Below are positions 12,401 through 23,807 of a DNA stretch of 64,000 nt, piece by piece. Within the stretch, counting starts at the first letter, position 1; every line of letters starts with the position of its first letter. The notes below the pieces were generated by a model. It was not told the origin of the DNA, searched no databases, and saw only the letters and a program-made list of their open reading frames with translations. Location of the stretch: contig OY821521.1 in assembly GCA_963682025.1 (NCBI GenBank), forward strand, positions 51,266,807-51,330,806, in the 5' to 3' direction. The stretch is from Cordilura impudica. Taxonomy: Eukaryota > Arthropoda > Insecta > Diptera > Scathophagidae. The position numbers and the translations under genes were made by a program.

Positions 12401-15400
12401 CATTTAATAATTAGTAACAAATATATTTTTTTAATATGAGATACTCACTGTAGAAAATATAATTGATCGAGTAATTAGTATATCTATAAATTTTGACCGA
12501 TGTAAGTTTGGCAGTTTAAATCCTATTTTGACCAAACATCCCTCATTTGAAAGGTATTTCTTTTCAGCTGGCTAAGCAGCTAAGTACTTTCCGACGCAGA
12601 CCAAGTATTCGCTGGCAATGGCTTTGAAAAAACAGCTTCAGTGTTAGCTTGAGTTATAAGGCATTAAAACCATGTGTCCTGAATGGTTATAAAGTATCTT
12701 TTTTTACAAATTGTCAAAAAATATGTAGCAATAATATATAAACCTGAGAGAAATCTACAACACATTTGGTTTATTTTGAAATTGCATTGCACAATAGAAA
12801 ACTTATTTTGAACGGGTGTCAAAAATTTTATACAAGGGTTTAATGACTGTGTGCTGGTGTTTGTAACTACCAAAAATAAATGACCTAGACTCGATTTAGC
12901 TACGTCCGTCCGTCTGTCCATCCGCCTGTATGTCCATGTAAACATTGTAATGAAATTACATGTCGCAAATATGAATATATTTAAAGGAAATTTATCGACC
13001 ACAGGATGAATGCTATTGAAATTTGCGAAAATCGGTTTGTGTTCAGACCTAGTCCCCGTACAAATGACCCATATGAGATCAACTTAAATTGCCACAATAT
13101 TCAAATTATGATATATGTAGATATCAGTCAAATTGGGTTTGTTAATTACATCCATAAACCCTATAGGACAATTCTTATTTGAAATAGGATTCTTCAGTAT
13201 GCTAAGGTTGAAAAATAAACATTGCAGAGACTTTAATTTTCTGTTGAAAAAATTTTTGTACGAACATAGAATAAAAGAAAACATTTTTCTTCAAACTTTT
13301 GGGCCTTTAATTTTAGCTACATTTGCCTACCGTTGGAAACCACTACCTGTCCACCACCACCACCACACTGTCTTATATCAGCTTTTACAATTTAAAGTAA
13401 CCCTTGGTGGCCCCTTTTAAATTAGTTGCACTTATAACGGAACGCTATTAAGATCTGTATTTTTGAACTGCTCGGATTGACGCAACATTTTGAAGGTAGT
13501 TGTTAGGTCAACATTTATATGATATTATATATTTACTTTGTATTGGCGGTGCCACGCTCATGAACTCACACAAGGTCTCAAACCTTTTGATACTACACTA
13601 CTACAGATATATGACATTAACTATTTACTTTGTATGGTGTGCGTCACGCCCACTGATCTGATCCCTCCCATATTTGGGCGACTCTTCAAATTATTTTAAT
13701 ATGAACATGTAAATTAGAAAATGAAAATGTCCATATAACGTAGGACGACCCTAATGTACATAGTTTCAGAACTCTTGCTGTCGTAGTACTCCGTTAAAAT
13801 TAGAAGTTAAAAATTCACTTTATATAGGAGGTGCCACGCCCACTTGAAAATCCAAAAAATATAGCCTATTGATCTTTCTGGATAGGAACCAAACAAACAC
13901 AAAACTCATTTTTATATATGTATTTATTTTATGTTCTACTATAAAAATAAAACTACATCGTTTTTCCTCACCTCCATACGAGAATCCCCAATGTTCAAAC
14001 GTATAATTAATAATAAATTAGAAGTCATACGTATTGTTCGGATTTTTTAGCAAAAATCAACTAAAATTCACGTGAAAGTAAAGTGCAAGAAATTGTAATC
14101 TGTTTCACTGTTTCTTAATGGTAAAATATTTAAATGAAAAAAATATTTGACTGCAAACAAATTTTAAAAATTTGTGATAGCAAATATGTTAGTTAAAACA
14201 TTTTAGAAACTATCATACACACCTACTTATGTACTAGCAAGGAGACAGCCAGTGATTCCTGCCTACATACATTTTTTCAATTCACATTTTGATACTACAC
14301 TACTTTTGTTACACATCATTTTGTTAAAAGCTTATACACTTCGCTCACATACTCGATTTAAAACTTTTACAAAAAAAACAAGAACGCGTGTTAGTTACTC
14401 TTCTCGTTTAGCTAAATAATGATAAATGTTGCTGAAATATACAAGCAAGTACAAGTAACAATATTACCTCACTTTTTAATAACACATATCATTTTATTTA
14501 ATGTGAGTTAAATTTTGACACTTCAATTAAAAAATATTAAATAAAAACAATTAACAAAATGAGAAATTGTAGATGAAAACAAAACAAGTGAAAACATGAT
14601 TGTAAAATTAAATTAGAATAAACTGCCTGTTGCCGAATGAACAGAGTAATGGCAGAAAAAGGGGGTACAATATAGTTTTCTTATTTAATTTCAAATTAAA
14701 TAAGAATAAAATGCCTGTTCCCGGCTTAAACAAAGTTATGGGAGAAAAGGGGTAGAAAATAGATTTTTTTTTCTCATTTTTTAACATTTGATCTAAGCAA
14801 CATCTAAGTCTACCTTTGGTGACTGAATTTTAAGCATGATAAAAGAAAAATTTTTTATGGTTTGTTCTAATTCTACTCGGAATTATTAATTATAATTTGT
14901 TTACTTAGGCGCATATTGCAAATCTCGTTTTTCTCGTCTCCTGTATAATATGTAATATTTTTTTTTTTGTCTAAACATCTATACGCGCAGGGGGGTACAT
15001 TTATATTTCATAATACAGTCACAAAAACAGCGTAACATGTAAGACGTAAGACAAAATCGGTGTGACTTATGATTGTATTGGTGAAAAATAATGATTGCAA
15101 TAACCTGTTTGAAATTGAAAAATTAAAAATTAAAAATAAAAAATAAAAAAAAATTAAAAATAAAAAATTAAAAATGAAAATTGAAAAATTAAAAATAAAA
15201 CATTAAAAAGGAGAAAAAAAAATTAAATATAAAAAATGAATAAAAATAAAAAATTAAAAATGAAAAATTAAACACGAAAACGATTAATGAAAAATAAAAA
15301 ATTAAAAATAAAAAAATGAAAAATGAAACATAAAAAATTAAAAATGAAAATTGAAAAATGAAAAACGAAAAATGAAAAATAAAAAATTAAAAATAAAAAA

Positions 15401-18400
15401 TGAAAAATAAAAAATGAATAATGAAAAATTAAACACGAAAACGATTAATGAAAAATAAAATATGAAAACTGAAAAATGAAAAATAAAAAAAGAAAAATAA
15501 AAAACTAAAAATGAAAATTGAAAAATGAAAAACGAAAAATGAAAAATAAAAAATGAAAAATAAAAAATTAAAAATAAAAAAATTAAAAATAAAAAATGAA
15601 AAATTAAAATTGAAAAATTAATAATAAAAAATGAGAAATAAAAATGAAAAATAAAAAATGAAAAATAACTGACTAATGATTTTTTAACGTAGCCGGAGTT
15701 AGAATAACCAAAGTCGAAGTAAGGGATCATACTTTGCAATGTTTTGAGACCTTAAGAATTATGCGATATTTCAAATAAAGTTTAAAATTAATCTTGACTA
15801 AAAATCTTGGAAATTTTTATTTAGCCTTACATCAATAATGTGTTAAATATTTCTATCTAAATAAGCTTGTAATATGTTAATATAAAGACAAAAATATGAG
15901 TTTGATACAGAAAAGACAATAAAAACAAATAAAAAGTTAAATTCGGTGTATGCGGCTCAAAAATATACCCTACACTAATAGTTTTGTAAAATTAAAAAGT
16001 TTTGTAAAAATAAAAATCATTTTTACATGCTGACACTTAAACAATTTTAAGCATTTAAATTAACAAAAAAGAAAAAAAAATTGTGACAGAAACAATTAAA
16101 GGAAAATAGTAATGTATATAAAATTGTAAGAAACCGAGTAATCAATTACTTTCAAAATAAAATATTAAAACAGCTGTCCACAAAAATTGTATCTCCATTT
16201 TATTGTTATTTCCAGGCTTTATAAGGAAAAATATCTATTTGTAAAAAAATAGATTACTTTTAAAGCTATTTTCTAAAATCTATATAAAAGCGAAAGTATG
16301 AATGAGACTAAACCATTGGACCGACCTTCCTGAAATTTTTATATAATATATTTTTTTATCTTTTTAGTGGCCGTGGTCCCTCCCATATAAAGAGGATTTT
16401 TAATATTATATATATGAAGTACTATGATGGGAGAGCTTTGTAAATTTGTGTGAGGTTATTTATTATCAATGTTAGTAGCCATGCCGAAAATCGGCGGGAT
16501 TTATCATATATCTCGAATTAATTACCAATATGGAAAATATGGGCGGAATCGACAAAATCCAAAATCACCAATATCAAAAATAGCCAAAACCTAAAATCTT
16601 AAAAAAAAAAAAACAAAAATCACCAAAAACAAAAATCTTCAAAATCAAATATCGCTAAAATAAAAAATTGACAAATTATCTATATTCTAAATTTAAGGCA
16701 AATAATTAAGTGTTGCCGGATTTAATTTGGAAAATCCATGTTTTTCTCAGGGCCAACTATATGTAGCTTGCTCCAGAGTATGAATGCCGAACAATTTTAT
16801 AATTTTTGCACCGAAAGAAAAAAACAAAAATATTGCATATCATACAATAAATAAGACTCGGTATGTCGTAACGACGACAGGGCATACTAGTAACAAATAA
16901 AAATCAATTAATAAAATCAGTTTCACAAGTTATTCATCAAATAATTGAATGTGTCACGAAAATATGGGAAGTTAAAGAATATATGTGTATATTGTTTTAT
17001 AACAAGGTTTGCCAGACCTAGTGAAATTGTTTGTCAAATCCACGAAAAATAATTTTTTATTAACTTGCTTTGTTAGATTTGCGGTTATTCTATATTAATA
17101 TCTGACAACGTTTAAACGTATTTAAAAGGAAATATATATAAAATGTTTAAAGTTTCTAATCTGAGAATTGTTCTACAAAATAAATATCTTGAAGTCATCA
17201 AATCATGATAAATTGTATACAAAAATTTTAGTTAGAAAAATTGGAAATGTTTTTAAATGAAAAAAACTTGTAATATGGACATTTTTATATAAGTTCAAAT
17301 TTAGAAATATAAATATAAAATTATGAAAACCTGATTAATTTTTGTTAAAATCTATAATTTTTTATTTAATTTTTTATAAAATCTATAAATATTTATTTCA
17401 TTTTTTATAAACAATTAGAAACTTTTTTTTATTTTACCTTATTATTATTATTTTTCTTTAATATTGGCGACTTTTTGTATTTATTTCGGGATAAAGTTAA
17501 AAAAAAAAACGCGGTAATACCAGCCTAAACTAATTAATATGTTACGTAGATGATAACGATACATGCATACTCATTAAACACAAAGACCACAACAACAACA
17601 ATTACAGCTATGACGTACAAATTTCAAAATTTAGAATAACAACAATAACAATAAAATCCACGTTTTTCTCATTTGAAGAGTTTTTTACATTTTCATTGAA
17701 ATCTCGGGACCTATTGAACCGATTTTGTTGATTTAATATAACAACCTACGCAGTTATAAGGTTGGTCCAGATTTTTTTTTCTAATTCTTACAAACGGTAT
17801 AACAAACTTATATTTGCTCTCTGCACACTGGTGTGGACGGTATGAAAAGGTCGAAAAAAAACAAATTAAAATATAAATCGGCTTAATTTGAATAATTTTA
17901 AAAATTAATTTTTTTCCCATTTAAAAATTCTTTCAAAATATTCAGCCTTGACTTTGTTCACATTCGCATAAGCAATTCATTCATAAACTAATTTACAATT
18001 CTAAATAAATTTATTTCGACACTCTCTTTAAAGCTCTTCAATTAAGTAGAACACTTTTATTTGTACACACATATACTCGTACATACATACGAATATAATA
18101 AATATTTTCATAACTTACCCAATAATGCCATGTGGAAAACTAGCCAGTAAATAATTACGATTTGGTTCCAGTTCAGCTGTTTTAATCAACTCAATAGGAA
18201 AAAAATCGCGTAAATGATTCGTCATAACATTATTACGCAAAAACATCCAACTGCAATGAATAATCCAGTAAATATTAATACGATAATTATTAAACTTGAA
18301 AATGCAAATTCAATTAGATATTTATAAAAATGAGTATTTACGATTCAGTAATACAAAATAAAAAAAACATACCCATTGCCATTTATAACTGAACTACGTT

Positions 18401-21400
18401 TGGTATGATCAAAATAAATGTAGGCTAAATACAATAGCAGAAAGGCACGGCCCACATAGTTTAAATACAACTATAAAATAATAGCAAGATTCAAAAAAAG
18501 AAATATTAAACAATTGTTTGAAACAACAAGTCGTATTTTCATTGTACAGTTATTTACACAATTGAGCGTACATATTTTTGATGTGTAAACATCCATACGC
18601 GCAAAGGGGTAAATTTCAATTTCACAATACAATCTCAAAAACAGCGTAACGTGTGTGAGACGTAAGATAAAATCGGTGTGACTTATGATTTTATGGGTGA
18701 AAAAATTGTGATATGTAATAACATGTTTGAAAAATAAAAATAAAAAATAAAAAATGAAAATGAAAATTGAAAAATGAAAAATAAAAAATGAAAAATGAAA
18801 AATAAATAAATGAAGAAGGAAAAATGGAAAATAAAAAATTAAAAATTAAACATTAAAAATTAAAAATTATAAATTAAAAATTAAAAATTAAAAACTAAAA
18901 ATTAAGAATTAAAATTTAAAAATTAAAAATTAAAAATTAAAAATTAAAAATTTAAAATTAAAAACTAAAAATTAAAAATTAAAAATTGAAAATTAAAAAT
19001 TAAAAATTCAAAATTCAAAATTAAAAATTAAAAATTAAAAATTAAAAATTAAACATTAAAAATTAAACATTAAAAATTAAAAATTAAAAATTAAAAATTA
19101 AAAATTAAAAATTAAAAATTAAAAATTAAAAATTAAAAATTAAAAATTAAAAATTAAAAATTAAAAATTAAAAATTAAAAATTAAAAATTAAAAATTAAA
19201 AATTAAAAATTAAAAATTAAAAATTAAAAATAAAAAATTTAAAATTAAAAATTAAAAATTAAAAATTAAAAATTAAAAATTAAAAATTAAAAATTAAAAA
19301 TTAAAAATTAAAAATTAAAAATTAAAAATTAAAAATTAAAAATTAAAAATTAAAAATTAAAAATTAAAAATTAAAAATTAAAAATTAAAAATTAAAAATT
19401 AAAAATTAAAAATTAAAAATTAAAAATTAAAAATTAAAAATTAAAAATTAAAAATTAAAAATTAAAAATTAAAAATTAAAAATTAAAAATTAAAAATTAA
19501 AAATTAAAAATTAAAAATTAAAAATTAAAAATTAAAAATTAAAAATTAGAAATTAAAAATTAAAAATTAAAAATTAAAAATTAAAAATTAAAAATTAAAA
19601 ATTAAAAATTAAAAATTAAAAATTAAAAATTGAAAATTAAAAATTAAAAATTAAAAATTAAAAATTTAAAATTAAAAATTAAAAATTAAAAATTAAAAAT
19701 TAAAAATTAAAAATTAAAAATTAACAATTAAAAATTAAAAATTAAAAATTAAAAATTAAAAATTAAAAATTAAAAATTAAAAATTAAAAATTTAAAATTA
19801 AAAATTAAAAATTAAAAATTAAAAATTAAAAATTAAAAATTAAAATTTAAAAATAAAAAATTAAAAATTAAAAATTAAAAATTAAAAATTAAAAATTAAA
19901 AAATAAAAATTAAAAATTAAAAATTAAAAATTAAAAATTAAAAATTAAAAATTAAAAATTAAAAATCAAAAATCAAAAATCGAAAATGAAAAATGAAATA
20001 TGAAAAATAAAATATAAAAAATGAAAAAAGAAAAATAAAAAATGAAAAATAAAAAATTAGAATAAAAAATTAAAAATGAAAAACGAAAAATTGAAAATTA
20101 AATATTTTTTATGAAAAACGAAAAATGAAAAATATAAAATGAAAAATTTAAAATAAAAAATGAAAAATAAAAAATGAAAAAGAAAAACGAAAAATAAAAA
20201 ATGAAAAATTAAAAACGAAAAATGAAAAATGAAATATAAAATACCAAAAACGAAAATCTAAAAATTAACCGGATGAAATAATAAATATTTTTATATTAGT
20301 AGAGGCCCTGCAGTTGATTGCTATAAGTGATACATAGATGGCGCTTTCTGTTTGATTTTAAAAAAGTGTCATAAAAAATCTTTAATTACTTGATGTTTAC
20401 ACATCTCCCCTGTGATCGGACTCACATGATCTTTTTTTTGTATAAATTTCGAAAGCTTAGTTAGAAAGCTTTCACATACATAGCTTCTTTTATTATTTAA
20501 AAGAACAGTTTTAAAAAAATAAATTTTTATCACTTGGCTTTTATCACTTGGCTTGCAAAATAAATGTGTAGAAAACTTTGGATATAATTTAATAATTTTT
20601 CGGTTTATCGGATACATAATTTTGGTTTTCAAATTATTAACAAATAATGAAAACAAATATTTTTTTTTAATACGAGAAAAAAAATATTCATGCAAAATTT
20701 TTTTTAGAGAAAAATATATTTTCGAAATAATTCAATTTATTATGCATGTTAGAATGCCTTGTTTTATATAAGGAGAAAAGTATTGAAATGGTGTACACAA
20801 TATTTACCTATAATATCCATAAATTTCTTACTGGATCGCACCAGGAATTTTGAAGATACAATTTTTTTCAGCCCTGATTTTTTCTGATTTTTTTTTTATA
20901 CCAAAATTGTCGTATGGCAATCATTTTAATCACAAACTTCGCCGGACGTTTGTGGACAAGGCGAAATTTTAAGAAATCCCTACGTTTTACCAAAAAAATT
21001 ATTTTTCCCCCTAAGCCCTTCGTTATTCTCTGCGCTGTAAATTCATTGAATTTGCAAAAAAAAAAAAATAATAATAGTTTAAACAACTGCAAAATTTAAC
21101 TTAAAAATATTTTTTAAGTCCTTTACATTTAGGAATTGTCGTAAACATAAGACATAATTACTTCAATGACTCTTTCTATAAAAACCCATCAGATTGGTGC
21201 TACTTATATATTCAATATAATTTTTGTCTTATTGATGAATTAGAAAACCAATTGTGAGTCTCTTTAAACGAAAAGTTGAAATTTGGAGAGAAGTTATTCC
21301 AATAGGTACCATTTTATTTCACTGTTTTATACTAAAGGCGCTAAGGCACTAAAAAAGAAATATGAAGAGAATTAATTTAGAGCTTTTTTTAAAGGCGAAA

Positions 21401-22127
21401 TGTGAAAAAAACGCGCATTTCGGGTGGAAAAAAGTCGCTAAGTTTAGAGCGAAAAGCGCTAAATATAAGCATATAATAAACATAAACAAATTTTAAAAAT
21501 TTTTTACCATAAGTTTTCTTCATTTAAACTTTTTTTTATTCAGTAATAAAAATTTTGGCAAAATTAATAAAAAAAAACATATTTTTTCAAACCATTTTAA
21601 TTTTTGAACATTTCTATTATTGACTGAGTTCTGAGTTCATTAGAAAAATTCCTATATGTAAGATAACATGTCATGTGAGTTTAAAAATTTCAATATGAAA
21701 ACACTGACACTATACCAGATCCATGCCCATAAAAATGGGTATGTGGACATAAATTCGGTAATATCAATTTAGAATGTGATGCACGCTCAATTGCCGCAGT
21801 AACTGTACATGTAGTTTTAATACTCACCATAAATAATACAGTCAATAACATGGAAATGAAGGGTAAAACCATAAAAATATAAACATACAATCCGGCTGCC
21901 AGAGTTTGGATACGACGTCTCGGTGGTACTTTTACCGGTGCCCATTCAATATTTTTAATATTTTTCGAAATTTCCTTTGAAATGTCCAGTATCTTTTGAT
22001 TTGTGTGTTTTATATTTTCCATTGTTTCATGCACATCATCGGATATTTCTTTTGAAATTTCCATTAATTTTTTATTCGTTTGTTTTTTTATAATTTCAAT
22101 TTTGTCGTTCATATTGCTAACACACAT
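6479..22127 (-). CDS. Dgat2: Dgat2-like diacylglycerol O-acyltransferase, six exons
   Basis: Predicted to acylate diacylglycerol to triacylglycerol in the ER membrane. Exons on the minus strand with GT-AG junctions: 22127-21828, 18470-18373, 18250-18119, 7355-7014, 6921-6722 and 6636-6479. They join in phase to 409 residues, near the family length apart from an N-terminal extension. Exon 1 has IEWAPVKVPPRRRIQTLAAG and a hydrophobic segment (about residues 74-100); exon 2 has a second one. Exon 3 ends in NYLLASFPHGII, which carries the PHG active-site core. Exon 4 has INMGNNIGKWLQLYPGVRP, VGGAQESLDSHP and NRKGFVKIAIRTG. Exon 5 has VPTFSFGEVDIFDQ and PLIVLGRG. Exon 6 has VGAPIDV and the usual basic helix. 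Intron 3 is about 10.8 kb and is full of transposon relics. The start could instead be Met6, which has A at -3. A decayed tandem copy lies at 25458-30170. The fly genome has several Dgat2 paralogues, so orthology to one is not claimed. Confidence 0.9.
7356..7984. other. Start of intron 3, no feature recognised
   Basis: AT-rich intron sequence after exon 4 of the Dgat2-like gene (before it in transcription); no repeat family identified by eye. Confidence 0.35.
7985..8560 (-). repeat. DINE-1-like repeat, family A copy 2
   Basis: Ends in ccacatagtggtatagggta at 8540-8559 and carries the family blocks ttttggtagttacaaacatc, gatctatgtgacaatttag and aagcataagccaaat. It lies in intron 3 of the Dgat2-like gene. 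It has lost most of the GGACGGAC run. Confidence 0.65.
8840..10317 (+). pseudogene. Non-LTR retrotransposon reverse transcriptase relic, interrupted by a MITE
   Basis: Reverse-transcriptase blocks occur in order on the plus strand in more than one frame. FLEFTKAFDLV (about 8872) stands for the DxxKAFD block. YLGPLLFSVYFNDI (about 9040-9085) and LHMFADDICLLY (about 9118-9155) follow; FADD is the catalytic motif. KLTLNVNKTKL, EIKYVGITLQI and LELKAKMAP come next, then after the insertion at 9426-9814 GILYKMKNKLNIRTKMLLYQ and LKSLQSMQNKALKTIHTIP, ending at a stop at 10312-10314. Several stops are present. It resembles jockey-like elements. It lies in intron 3 of the minus-strand Dgat2-like gene, on the opposite strand. 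Confidence 0.78.
9426..9814. mobile_element. 389-bp small inverted-repeat element with TTA target duplication (PIF/Harbinger-type?)
   Basis: It begins AGGTTCATTTACAC and ends GTGTAAACTGGCCT; the ends are inverted with 10 of 14 positions matching. It is flanked by TTA at 9423-9425 and 9815-9817. It interrupts the reverse-transcriptase relic between the blocks AKMAP and GILYKMKNKL, and removing the element plus one TTA lines the two blocks up in frame. A three-base TTA duplication suits PIF/Harbinger, but no transposase is encoded and the class is inference. Confidence 0.68.
10331..11820 (-). pseudogene. Non-LTR retrotransposon reverse transcriptase relic
   Basis: Three overlapping frames on the minus strand cover one reverse transcriptase. 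SFFDYVRVKRKSSSFPP (about 11600-11660) precedes the domain. SWKESFIIPLYKSGGKANVL and NYKGIDKLTVIPKLM (about 11160-11275) form the fingers. FLKSRSAVTNALEF, YTYFSKAFDRVDHNIL, TSGVPQGIHLGTLLFLPFV and VLMYADMVKLF (about 10720-11110) form the palm. The catalytic YADD is read as YADM, so the second Asp is lost. LALVRPILDYGSIIWNPYY-type text closes it at 10331, where it is truncated next to the converging relic that ends at 10317. Two frameshifts, near 11110 and 11345, are visible. It is related to jockey/CR1-type LINEs; the clade is not certain. Confidence 0.78.
11866..12240 (-). repeat. Helitron-like non-autonomous repeat, family C copy (full length)
   Basis: In reverse it runs from ctagcagattccagccctc (12240) to ggtcacaagaaatcgtctag (about 11868-11887), followed by cctattaatattatag. 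The same ends are seen at 34928-35270 and 58097-58442. The hairpin arm is degraded here (gcacttgaattttgagg). Confidence 0.6.
12494..12570 (-). repeat. Helitron-like repeat, family C fragment
   Basis: Contains accgatgtaagtttggcag and tttgaaaggtatttcttttc, diverged from the internal part of family C. Confidence 0.4.
12838..13155 (+). repeat. DINE-1-like repeat, family A copy 3 (truncated)
   Basis: Begins near ttaatgactgtgtgctggtg, carries gacctagactcgatttagc and a cgtccgtccgtctgtcc run (about 12903-12920), and stops after the attgggtttgttaattacat block. Confidence 0.6.
13156..13500. other. Intron 3 sequence, nothing recognised
   Basis: An open frame at 13133-13420 contains a CACCAC run that reads as five His, but it matches no family known to me and overlaps a family A repeat at its start. 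Confidence 0.3.
13501..13870 (-). repeat. Dispersed GCCACGCCCAC repeat (family E), diverged monomers
   Basis: Contains three versions of a block tttgtatnggnggtgccacgc (about 13538, 13627 and 13818) followed by cccactnat text, related to the tandem array at 27620-28800. Confidence 0.45.
13871..14966. other. Intron 3 sequence with a short tandem duplication
   Basis: Mostly featureless. At about 14616-14763 a block of roughly 75 bases is present twice (gaataaactgcctgttgccg and gaataaaatgcctgttcccg begin the two copies). No coding frame is supported. Confidence 0.4.
14967..15115 (+). repeat. Leader repeat preceding an A/T-rich short-period array, copy 1
   Basis: About 150 bases starting ctaaacatctatacgcgcag and containing aaaaacagcgtaacatgtaa and aaaatcggtgtgacttatga. 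A close copy at 18587-18735 also sits directly before an array. Confidence 0.65.
15116..15670. repeat. Imperfect AAAAATTAAA / AAAAATGAAA array
   Basis: Short-period array of mixed aaaaatt, aaaaatg and aaaaat units, including a longer duplicated stretch with ttaaacacgaaaacgattaa at about 15267 and 15429, so a higher-order duplication of about 160 bases is present. The open frame at 15338-15739 is a by-product. Confidence 0.8.
15671..16360. other. Intron 3 sequence, no feature seen
   Basis: AT-rich, no coding frame and no repeat family recognised. Confidence 0.35.
16361..16560 (+). repeat. Dispersed family E monomer
   Basis: The stretch gtggtccctcccatataaag, tatgatgggagagctttgta and gtagccatgccgaaaatcgg matches the monomer of the tandem array at 27620-28800. 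Confidence 0.55.
16561..17575. other. Intron 3 sequence, low-complexity, no gene
   Basis: An aaaatcaccaaaa type run lies at about 16558-16670; the rest is AT-rich. Nothing else is supported. Confidence 0.35.
17576..17845 (-). repeat. DINE-1-like repeat, family B copy 2 (internally deleted)
   Basis: Shares with 3480-4264 the block atttagaataacaacaa and the terminal ttacaaacggtataacaaac then gcacactggtgtggacggta. The GGACGGAC run has been lost. Confidence 0.5.
18587..18735 (+). repeat. Leader repeat preceding the heptamer array, copy 2
   Basis: Starts gtaaacatccatacgcgcaa and contains aaaaacagcgtaacgtgtgt and aaaatcggtgtgacttatga, clearly the same sequence as 14967-15115. It lies in intron 1 of the Dgat2-like gene. 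Confidence 0.7.
18736..20275. repeat. (AAAAATT)n heptamer satellite, about 1.5 kb
   Basis: Between about 18880 and 19970 the sequence is an almost perfect head-to-tail array of aaaaatt, some 150 units, with scattered single-base variants. Both borders decay into aaaaatg and aaaaacg variants (18736-18830 and 19970-20275). It lies inside intron 1 of the Dgat2-like gene. Confidence 0.93.
20276..21827. other. Intron 1 of the Dgat2-like gene, no further gene
   Basis: A direct repeat of ttttatcacttggc lies at about 20525-20550. Open frames at 20369-20695 and 20868-21092 on the minus strand were inspected and match nothing that I recognise. The exon 1 donor is at 21826-21827. Confidence 0.35.
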
Positions 22128-23807
22128 ATATTTATATGTTATATGTATATATGTATTTTCTATTTCTTTTATTTCAATATATATTAAGAATTATTGTGTC
22201 ATACACTACAAGCGAGAATGAGCAAATTTATTAAACAACGCTCTGTTCTTGTTAAAATTCTAAATACAACTGAATTTCAACATTTTTTTATATTGCTAAA
22301 ATCTGTACAGTGTTGTGTTAAACTGAAGTGAACTGAAACTTACTTCACTTTTTAACCCTATGTTTACAGTGTGTGTAATTTGTTGTGTTCGTATACATAT
22401 ATGTACGAGAAATTGTAGAACATTTTTAAAACTACACTGAAATCGAAGTTAAAAATATTATTTAAAACTGTTAATTCAATTGAAGCTGATAATTTTTTAT
22501 TTTATTATATGTATGTGTGTTTTATTTTGTGTTGCACCTTGTCTATGATATCTTGGCACGATAACACTTTAAACACACTGAACACGGAGACTAACGATCG
22601 CTAAACTAAACGTTTTGTACATGCCTTAGTAGTTGTAGTTATAGCTGTCGTTTCACAATCACTCATTTTTGTTAACTTGTATTTGAAGTCCGAATGCAAA
22701 CGGAAAATTCTTATCAGATGTAGATGTATAGCCCTCCATAAAATTTTTATTGAGATTTCAAATTTGTTCGAAAGTTACAATGGTTAAAAGTTATAGCACT
22801 TGTACGCTATATTGGGGATGCAAAGGTAAACATATTTTCGATTTTTTTAATTTTTCTTTTAACTAGAGACCATTACCCGGTTCTACGGATCTTTCTCAAA
22901 AATGGATCTTTCATAACGGATCTTTCATAAAAATATATTCATATTTGCGACCTGTACTTTGATTACAAGGTTTACATGGATACACACTTGATAACAACAA
23001 CTGGTATAGGGTCCGTCCGTCCGTTATAAAAATTAGATTTTTTTTTTTTACAAAATTGGACTCAAAAATTTCGTAATGTAGAGCTTATTATTAAAGTTTA
23101 GAAAAATTATAGTTTTAAAATTAAATTATTTTAATTTTTTAATAAGATCTCTCGAAAGTCCGCTAACAATAAGTGGCTTTCTTTAAAGCTCTACATAACG
23201 AAACTTTTGATCCCAATTTGGGAAAAAGGAAACTTAAATTTTGTTTCTTAGAACAAGCTACGATCGTGAACTAAATGTGCTTAGAGAGATCTGAAATCGG
23301 TGTTTTTTTATTTTCTCCGTATTCAGTTTCTCATTACTTATTACTACAAAAGTCTTTGCCACGGGGTATGCTAATGTGCATACCAGCCTGGATTATTCGA
23401 ATAATCGATTTCCCCGCTTAATTATGTAGGGTTTTAGATGTATTATCTTTTTTATTGAATTAATATATTATATTGGAGTGAGCTCAACAGGTGTTTAATG
23501 TCCACCCTCCTCCCTCCCAAAAAAAAAAAATTATACCTAATAATATTTTGTAATGATTTACAACCTATTACGGCGATAACGATAGCGATATACGGCCGTG
23601 AGCCAGTAAGTGACAATAAAATGGAGACTTTTAACAAAAAATGGATCATAAAATTAAAAACTTTTATTACTTTAAAAAATTGTATGTTTTATTTATTTAA
23701 AAAAGATAAAATATTTACATAAAATAGCTTAACTTCAGAAAAAAAAATAACCAAACTTAAAAGCATTAATTTTTATGAAAATATTGGTAAAACATTGGAA
23801 ATCTTTA
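22128..23807. other. 5' flank of the Dgat2-like gene and spacer
   Basis: Presumably contains the promoter and 5' untranslated region, but no core element can be singled out in such AT-rich DNA. A scrap of family A (aaatatattcatatttgcga, then gtccgtccgtccg) lies at about 22918-23025. A short TATATGTATGTGTG run is near 22505. Confidence 0.35.

Noticed and set aside
13133..13420. 95-codon frame with five consecutive His
   Set aside because: A CAC microsatellite in an intron; no family match and an overlap with a repeat.
15338..15739. 133-codon open frame reading FYFSFFIFHF repeats
   Set aside because: Low-complexity translation of an A-rich short-period array.
18880..19970. Regular array considered as CRISPR or as a telomere-like repeat
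   Set aside because: Units are a 7-base simple repeat without spacers, in an intron of a fly gene; not CRISPR, and not a known telomere motif.
20369..20695. 108-codon minus-strand frame with TGEMCKHQ near the end
   Set aside because: The TGE text suggested a zinc-finger linker, but there are no Cys or His pairs at finger spacing and the rest is Lys/Phe/Ile-rich intron sequence.
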